Shown here: piece after piece, positions 60,295-64,000 of the stretch | Numbering within the stretch: the first letter of the stretch is position 1 | How the letters are laid out: the number at the start of each line of letters is the position of its first letter | IMG/VR virus record: IMGVR_UViG_3300010400_000002 | Coordinates: 1 to 64,000 of that record | Length of the DNA stretch: 64,000 nt | Strand: one strand, 5' to 3' | Source of the DNA: a virus | Translations under genes and position numbers: made by a program | Notes under the pieces: model-generated | Told to the model about the DNA's origin: nothing | Database searches by the model: none | Seen by the model: the letters and a program-made list of their open reading frames with translations, nothing else

Positions 60295-60378
60295 TTACGC
60301 TTTGATCGCGGCAAGAGCGACAAGGCAGGCGAAGATCACCAGTGCCGCAATGATGTTTTCGATGGTTCTGGGTTTTAT
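60295..60378 (-). CDS. Possible transmembrane microprotein, 27 aa, non-ATG start
   Basis: A frame ending in TAA (60297-60295) reads KPRTIENIIAALVIFACLV and LAAIKA, a clear single hydrophobic helix with a basic start. Only ATA at 60378 or ATT/ATC codons are available as starts, so translation is doubtful. It overlaps the end of the preceding gene by four bases, a spacing usual in this operon. Confidence 0.25.
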   Translation of the reverse strand: MKPRTIENIIAALVIFACLVALAAIKA

Positions 60379-60947
60379 TTTATTTTAGATGCCATTACGG
60401 ATTTCTCTAAAGCTGTCAAGTTCCAACCAGCCACGGCTACAAACATTCTCTCATTGATTCGCTTGAGCAGCCACGGGTCTGTAGGTGGAATCATTTTCCA
60501 TTCATCCACTTCCCAAAGGATATAGTAATCATCAGTTAGTTTCGCCGGAAGAACAGATGGAGGAATTATAGGAACGGGGGCTGTTAATTCAAAACTCCAA
60601 TTGGTATTCGCTGGACGTGGCAAGCACTTTTTAAGAATAACTTGTTCTGAAGTTTTTTTCCAATTTCTTCTCTCCATAAAAGTAATATCTCCCTCTCTTG
60701 TAAAGTAGCAATATACTTCTTTAAATGTCGCTTTACATACTGCCAACTTAGGATAAAAGTTTTCATGCAGTCCACCTTTTTGAATCACCTCAAAGATGTC
60801 AATGAGTTTTTTTCCAAGATACAGTTGGCGGTACAACTGCTTTAAATCCTTGTATGCGGGATCGTTTCTTTTCTTCACAGCCTCACGATATTCCAAGTAC
60901 TTTTGTTTTGCTACTTCCGCAGTTTCGCTTATGAAGTCAAGTGTCAT
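60375..60947 (-). CDS. Unknown protein, 190 aa, recombination operon
   Basis: An N-terminal helical part is followed by a mixed region with many aromatic residues (NTNWSFELTAPVPI, DYYILWEVDEWKM). It starts 43 bases after the previous stop, without obvious regulatory sequence, and lies upstream of the Sak4-like gene. No motif recognised. The C-terminal half carries a WEVDEW-type pattern I recall from phages of Bacteroidota, without known function. Confidence 0.6.
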   Translation of the reverse strand: MTLDFISETAEVAKQKYLEYREAVKKRNDPAYKDLKQLYRQLYLGKKLIDIFEVIQKGGLHENFYPKLAVCKATFKEVYCYFTREGDITFMERRNWKKTSEQVILKKCLPRPANTNWSFELTAPVPIIPPSVLPAKLTDDYYILWEVDEWKMIPPTDPWLLKRINERMFVAVAGWNLTALEKSVMASKIK

Positions 60948-60990
60948 GGTTTTCTATTTTTAACTACTGCTGTCTGCAATTCAGTGTCAA

Positions 60991-61188
60991 TCACTTTTTC
61001 TTTTTCAACTGTGAAAGTTCGCGCTCCAATTCCGCTATCTTAGTTTCACGCACTGTCATTTCTTTCACATTTTTAAAATAGTGATTTACCACTATTCTCG
61101 TATTGTCAAGTCCGTGCTTTTTAATCATTCCTGCTAATCTGGAATTGATAGCATTCTTTGTTCTGGTAGGAACATTTTTGATTGTCAT
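60991..61188 (-). CDS. Small basic coiled-coil protein, 65 aa
   Basis: The sequence is basic at the N-terminus (TIKNVPTRTKNAINSRL) and ends in a coiled coil (AELERELSQLKKKK). It follows an RHH-like gene by two bases. A DNA-binding regulator or small accessory protein is plausible. Confidence 0.55.
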   Translation of the reverse strand: MTIKNVPTRTKNAINSRLAGMIKKHGLDNTRIVVNHYFKNVKEMTVRETKIAELERELSQLKKKK

Positions 61189-61190
61189 GA

Positions 61191-61349
61191 TTATTTTGGT
61201 TTACGGTTTTTGAGTCCTATACGAATCAGTTCAGTTGCAAGATGTGGCATTTTTAATCCTTCCTGATAACAGATGCGCCTCATTTGCTGATTCAATTCGA
61301 GTGGAAGTTCTCTAACTTTTAATTCGACTGTAATCTTATCTTGTTTCAT
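61191..61349 (-). CDS. Ribbon-helix-helix-like small protein, 52 aa
   Basis: Starting at 61349 (MKQDKITVELKVREL) gives a strand, then two helices (LELNQQMRRICYQEG and LATELIRIGL) in the ribbon-helix-helix order. Short regulators of this type often bind their own promoter; a repeated TTTAC sequence lies just upstream. Assignment is by pattern alone. Confidence 0.5.
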   Translation of the reverse strand: MKQDKITVELKVRELPLELNQQMRRICYQEGLKMPHLATELIRIGLKNRKPK

Positions 61350-61371
61350 AGGGTGCGAATTTACATACACT

Positions 61372-61398
61372 TTTACCACTTTACGCTATTAGGGTAAA
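61372..61398 (-). promoter_or_regulatory. Repeated TTTAC operator-like sequence
   Basis: On the plus strand TTTACC (61372-61377) and TTTAC (61380-61384) are direct copies and GTAAA (61394-61398) is their inverse, all within 27 bases before the ribbon-helix-helix gene. Direct and inverted five-base repeats of this spacing suit binding by such a dimer. No clear promoter was found. Confidence 0.35.
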
Positions 61399-61415
61399 CT
61401 AAATTTATGAACATT

Positions 61416-61634
61416 TTAATCACTTTCCACCTTCAGCATCTTATCCCCTGCCTCCTCCTTAGAATAGTTCAGCAACTCCAATCGTATCATCCGGCAAATC
61501 TCAGCCCCGGAGTATCGCTCTTTCTTTTTGATCTTACGGCTGAACTGCAACAGCGCCCTGTGTTGGAACTGTGATACTTTGCTCTCTACTATTTTCTTCA
61601 GGACGGACTGGTTAATCAGTGAATCATATCTCAT
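61416..61634 (-). CDS. Unknown basic protein, 72 aa
   Basis: Highly basic helical sequence (FSRKIKKKERYSGAE) with a possible DNA-binding face. It starts 18 bases after the preceding stop. The 66-base gap downstream contains the operator-like repeats. No family recognised. Confidence 0.55.
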   Translation of the reverse strand: MRYDSLINQSVLKKIVESKVSQFQHRALLQFSRKIKKKERYSGAEICRMIRLELLNYSKEEAGDKMLKVESD

Positions 61635-61652
61635 TATTTGGAGTAGTTGGTG

Positions 61653-62369
61653 TCATTTTACAATAACCGCTTCTGTTTCACTGATCGGTTTGATGGATAC
61701 TCTTTCGCCTATCTTGGGTTTTTTGGATTTAATGTATAGGTCAAATAATTCTGCGGAAGAAAGACAATCTTCAGTAACAACACCTAAATACCATCCGCAT
61801 ACTTCATTCGGGTTTTCATAATCACCAGCATGAATATAGTTTTCTTTCACAATCCACTCAGCGAATCCAATCATATCCGATTCAGAGAAGGTGTGTGTTT
61901 GTTGGTGGGATTGTTCTTCGAGCCAATGGGTAACGCATTTTTTATGCTCCTCAATTCGTGTTGCCTGACTCATTCCTAAAGTCCACCATTCGCCTTCTAA
62001 CACTTGATTCTCTATCGCTTTCTTATTTGACCAATCAAGACTTTCATTAACCTTCGGTCTATACTGAGCCATCATCGGTATTCTGCCACCTACAAGAATA
62101 AAATGAATCGTAGCAAAATCAGGTAATCTTTCATTCACATCCACAGCAACAAAAACTCTTTGCTTCCCCTCAACAACCCTATATTCCTTTCTGGATTGTT
62201 CCCAAATTTTATGTGCATCAGAAAACAATTTAAACTCTTCATCTAACGTAAGACCTTCCATATCAGAAAAGTCATTACGCTGCGGTTCTTTGGCGAAATC
62301 TAAAAGCGTTTTCACGGTAAGCGGTTCAAGGGAAGTTACCACTGCATCTATTGTTTCGAGTCCTGTCAT
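61653..62369 (-). CDS. Unknown protein, 238 aa
   Basis: Start at 62369 is set by an ATGA overlap with the upstream gene (MTGLETIDAVV). The sequence is alpha/beta with no catalytic signature visible; RLPDFATIHFILVGGRI and WWTLGMSQATRIEEH are notable hydrophobic strands. In this operon small unknown genes are chained; function unknown. Confidence 0.6.
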   Translation of the reverse strand: MTGLETIDAVVTSLEPLTVKTLLDFAKEPQRNDFSDMEGLTLDEEFKLFSDAHKIWEQSRKEYRVVEGKQRVFVAVDVNERLPDFATIHFILVGGRIPMMAQYRPKVNESLDWSNKKAIENQVLEGEWWTLGMSQATRIEEHKKCVTHWLEEQSHQQTHTFSESDMIGFAEWIVKENYIHAGDYENPNEVCGWYLGVVTEDCLSSAELFDLYIKSKKPKIGERVSIKPISETEAVIVK

Positions 62370-62797
62370 GATTTTTTTGTTTGATTGTACCATTTGATGA
62401 ATTCAATTACTGATTTATAAACAGCTTCATGTTTAGTTTTACAGAAACCGCTATATAATTGTGGGAGTTCAAAGTTTTCATACTTAGATGTCATTCCTAA
62501 TTGAGTACTAAATTCCATGAAGCATCTGGTATCTTTGATAATAACTGATATTCCACCATCATATAATAATTCAATCTTCTCCACCACTGGCATAAGCCAA
62601 TCCCAAGAGGAATGATATTTAAGACTCTTAACATCAATTGTATCATACCAATTTTCATACTGCTTAGGTGAACCCCGTTTATGTCCCATTGATTTTTTAC
62701 CGGGCATCAACTCCCGACCTTCGTAAAAAATATCAATTAGGGTATTGCCTTGTTCAATAGTTACTTCGGCTTCAATTACTGTTTTGGATTCTGTCAT
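62366..62797 (-). CDS. Unknown protein, 143 aa (YHSSWDWLMPVV family)
   Basis: The central motif KYHSSWDWLMPVVEKIE is one I know from proteins of phages and prophages in Bacteroidota, where the role is not established. ATGA overlaps link it to both neighbours, including the Xre-like regulator upstream. Confidence 0.65.
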   Translation of the reverse strand: MTESKTVIEAEVTIEQGNTLIDIFYEGRELMPGKKSMGHKRGSPKQYENWYDTIDVKSLKYHSSWDWLMPVVEKIELLYDGGISVIIKDTRCFMEFSTQLGMTSKYENFELPQLYSGFCKTKHEAVYKSVIEFIKWYNQTKKS

Positions 62798-63000
62798 GAT
62801 GTATAGCATTTAATCAGTGAAATTATTTTACCGATAGCAACATTGTTAATGTCCATTTGTCCTGATTCAATTTGTGATAGGTAAGAATTACTCACTCCTG
62901 TAAGTGATTCAACTTGTCTGAGTGAAAGATTTTTTTTCTTTCTTAGCTTCTTTAATCCAGCAGCACTTTTAAAAAAGTCAATGTCTATTTGTAAACTCAT
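62794..63000 (-). CDS. Xre-type helix-turn-helix regulator, 68 aa
   Basis: LRKKKNLSLRQVESLTGVSN (20-39) followed by SYLSQIESGQ is a textbook HTH_3 segment; length 68 aa is just the DNA-binding domain. It may repress or activate early genes. The next genes upstream overlap with it, so the promoter must be further right, partly outside the window. Confidence 0.8.
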   Translation of the reverse strand: MSLQIDIDFFKSAAGLKKLRKKKNLSLRQVESLTGVSNSYLSQIESGQMDINNVAIGKIISLIKCYTS

Positions 63001-63425
63001 GATGATTTGGTTTGAGAGTTAATTAATAGCACAACAAACTTCCCCTTTGATGGGTCTATTCCGTGACTTCGCAGTAAGGAGAGGAAGGAATCATTTTTAT
63101 TTAGAAACCATCCGCCGCCAAGATATTTTGTATAATCTTGATACCACGTTTTTCCAAGATCGTTATGACTATAACAAAACTCACTGCAATCAAAATCAAT
63201 TACTCCATGATCTATTTTCCCAAGAATTTTGTAATCTTTAGCAAGAGGTAATTCTTTTGTAATTAGTGTTTCATCTCCCGTACATTCCTCAACATCTAAA
63301 TCATCCAAATCAATCATATAAATTAATTCCTGCTTTGTAGTATAGTTCTGAATATCATAACCAAAACTATTTGACGGAACTTCCACGACGATAATATTTT
63401 CCCTTGCAGTTTTAATCTGTTTCAT
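62997..63425 (-). CDS. Unknown protein, tandem paralogue A
   Basis: The 142-aa product shares its end (NDSFLSLLRSHGIDPSKGKF) and its middle (YQDYTK) with the following gene, so the two are tandem duplicates. No motif of known function. A cysteine-containing middle (DFDCSEFCYS) is conserved in the pair as FDCGKF. Coupled by ATGA to the Xre gene. Confidence 0.65.
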   Translation of the reverse strand: MKQIKTARENIIVVEVPSNSFGYDIQNYTTKQELIYMIDLDDLDVEECTGDETLITKELPLAKDYKILGKIDHGVIDFDCSEFCYSHNDLGKTWYQDYTKYLGGGWFLNKNDSFLSLLRSHGIDPSKGKFVVLLINSQTKSS

Positions 63426-63841
63426 AGTTTATTATTTTTCAATAAGCAAACAAATTTTCCTTTACTTACATCAATGTGATGATGCAGAAGCAATGATAGG
63501 AAGGAATCTTCTTTAGATAAATTCCAATCATTTCTATTTTTTAAATTGGGGGGACGTTTTGTATAATCAGGATACCACCAACTATCGTCATCGCGTGCCC
63601 TTAAAAGAAACTTGCCACAATCAAACTTCACCTCTCCATTCCAAATCTCTCCCAACACTTCATAATCCTCTTCCTTCCCTTCCAACCCGATCATATAATC
63701 CGGTGTATCATTATCATGACACATCACCCACAGGTATGTTGTTTTACCGTCGTTTCTGATTTGGTATTCGTAGGCGAAGTCGAATACTGAAATGACGAGG
63801 ATGTTTGCTTTGGGGGTTGGGATTTTGGTGGGGTTATTCAT
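63422..63841 (-). CDS. Unknown protein, tandem paralogue B
   Basis: The 139-aa protein has the same YPDYTK, EDSFLSLLLHHHIDVSKGKF order as its downstream neighbour. Beta-rich and aromatic. The duplication suggests variation of binding partner. Start overlaps a 22-aa ORF upstream (ATGA). Confidence 0.65.
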   Translation of the reverse strand: MNNPTKIPTPKANILVISVFDFAYEYQIRNDGKTTYLWVMCHDNDTPDYMIGLEGKEEDYEVLGEIWNGEVKFDCGKFLLRARDDDSWWYPDYTKRPPNLKNRNDWNLSKEDSFLSLLLHHHIDVSKGKFVCLLKNNKL

Positions 63842-63906
63842 TCGGTAGATGATTTAATTGTTTGCAAAACCTCAAGCCATAATTCTAATTCATCAATGTA
63901 ATTCAT
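63838..63906 (-). CDS. Short ORF, 22 aa
   Basis: ATG at 63906 follows an AAGGAG sequence, the best Shine-Dalgarno-like site in the window, and opens a 22-codon frame (MNYIDELELWLEVLQTIKSS and on) ending in an ATGA overlap. It may be a coupling peptide or a real microprotein. Confidence 0.4.
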   Translation of the reverse strand: MNYIDELELWLEVLQTIKSSTE

Positions 63907-64000
63907 ATCTCTCCTTTTTTGATTAAGTTTAATCTGTGTATCCAATAACTATAAGCCCATTCTGGGGTATTGAATAGCTTTGACACCTTAACTATTAAAT
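63903..64000 (-). CDS. Unknown protein, C-terminal end cut by window edge
   Basis: On the minus strand an open frame entering at 64000 reads KLFNTPEWAYSYWIHRLNLI and stops with TGA in an ATGA overlap with the 22-aa ORF. The rest lies outside the window. Basic, aromatic; no assignment. Confidence 0.5.
   Translation of the reverse strand, partial: LIVKVSKLFNTPEWAYSYWIHRLNLIKKGEI

Noticed and set aside
1-64000. Integrase, attachment sites or RNA polymerase genes
   Set aside because: I searched the frames by eye for the R-H-R-Y tyrosine and the DxDGD-type motifs and found none.

Overview
The window is a contiguous piece of a double-stranded DNA tailed phage (or prophage) genome infecting a member of the Bacteroidota. 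Evidence seen directly: a TerL, portal, scaffold-like, capsid, connector, tail and internal-virion gene series; genes packed with ATGA or TAATG overlaps; almost no Shine-Dalgarno sequences; and several promoters of the Bacteroidota type (TTG, about 20 nt, TAnnTTTG). Families typical of phages of that phylum are present (YopX, DUF1064, DUF4373-like, the VHQLQNLY family, and a GCMNPSALDYNPNA-type motif in a tail protein). The tail is probably short: I see no tape-measure or sheath gene, whereas the connector and giant muzzle/cargo-like proteins recall the order in crAss-like podoviruses. That relationship rests on remembered family features and gene order, not on a search.

Layout. (1) 1-13468, plus strand: small unknown genes, TerL, a small exported protein, portal, more small genes, then a glycan cassette (GH130-like propeller, methyltransferase, two GT25-like glycosyltransferases, hexapeptide acyltransferase, short DegT-type aminotransferase). 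(2) 13508-38309, plus: head-decoration protein, scaffold, major capsid protein, adaptor and ring proteins, a 1369-aa muzzle-like protein, two cargo-like proteins, a 2368-aa polyvalent internal protein, then tail proteins. (3) 38310-38684, minus: one membrane-anchored accessory gene with its own promoter, back to back with a promoter for the tail fibre. (4) 38776-47544, plus: tail fibre, a glycosidase-like tail protein and a run of small membrane and coiled-coil proteins that includes a stand-alone PAS domain, closed by an intrinsic terminator. (5) 47545-48246: a convergence zone holding a strange A/C-rich, five-base-phased tract with inserted hairpins. (6) 48247-64000, minus: early genes for replication, recombination and DNA modification (DnaB/RecA-like ATPase, DUF4373-like initiator, MazG-like enzyme, Sak4-like ATPase, PD-(D/E)XK nuclease fused to an HNH-like module, DUF1064 nuclease, GIY-YIG and HNH nucleases, MT-A70 methylase, TOPRIM protein), a tRNA-like gene with an expanded anticodon region, and at the far right an Xre-type regulator with small unknown genes.

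How it works together. The leftward genes replicate, recombine and modify the DNA; the rightward genes package it, build the virion and presumably lyse the cell. The two transcription directions meet at 47.5-48.2 kb. The early side appears controlled by structured leaders (promoter, then hairpins, then gene) at 55.6-55.8 kb and 48.9-49.0 kb. The most unusual signals are the five-base-phased hairpin tract, the odd tRNA, the potential kissing-loop leader, the glycan cassette between portal and capsid genes, and a small domain shared among four virion proteins. I recognise no endolysin, integrase or RNA polymerase, so the rest of the genome must hold whatever of these exists.
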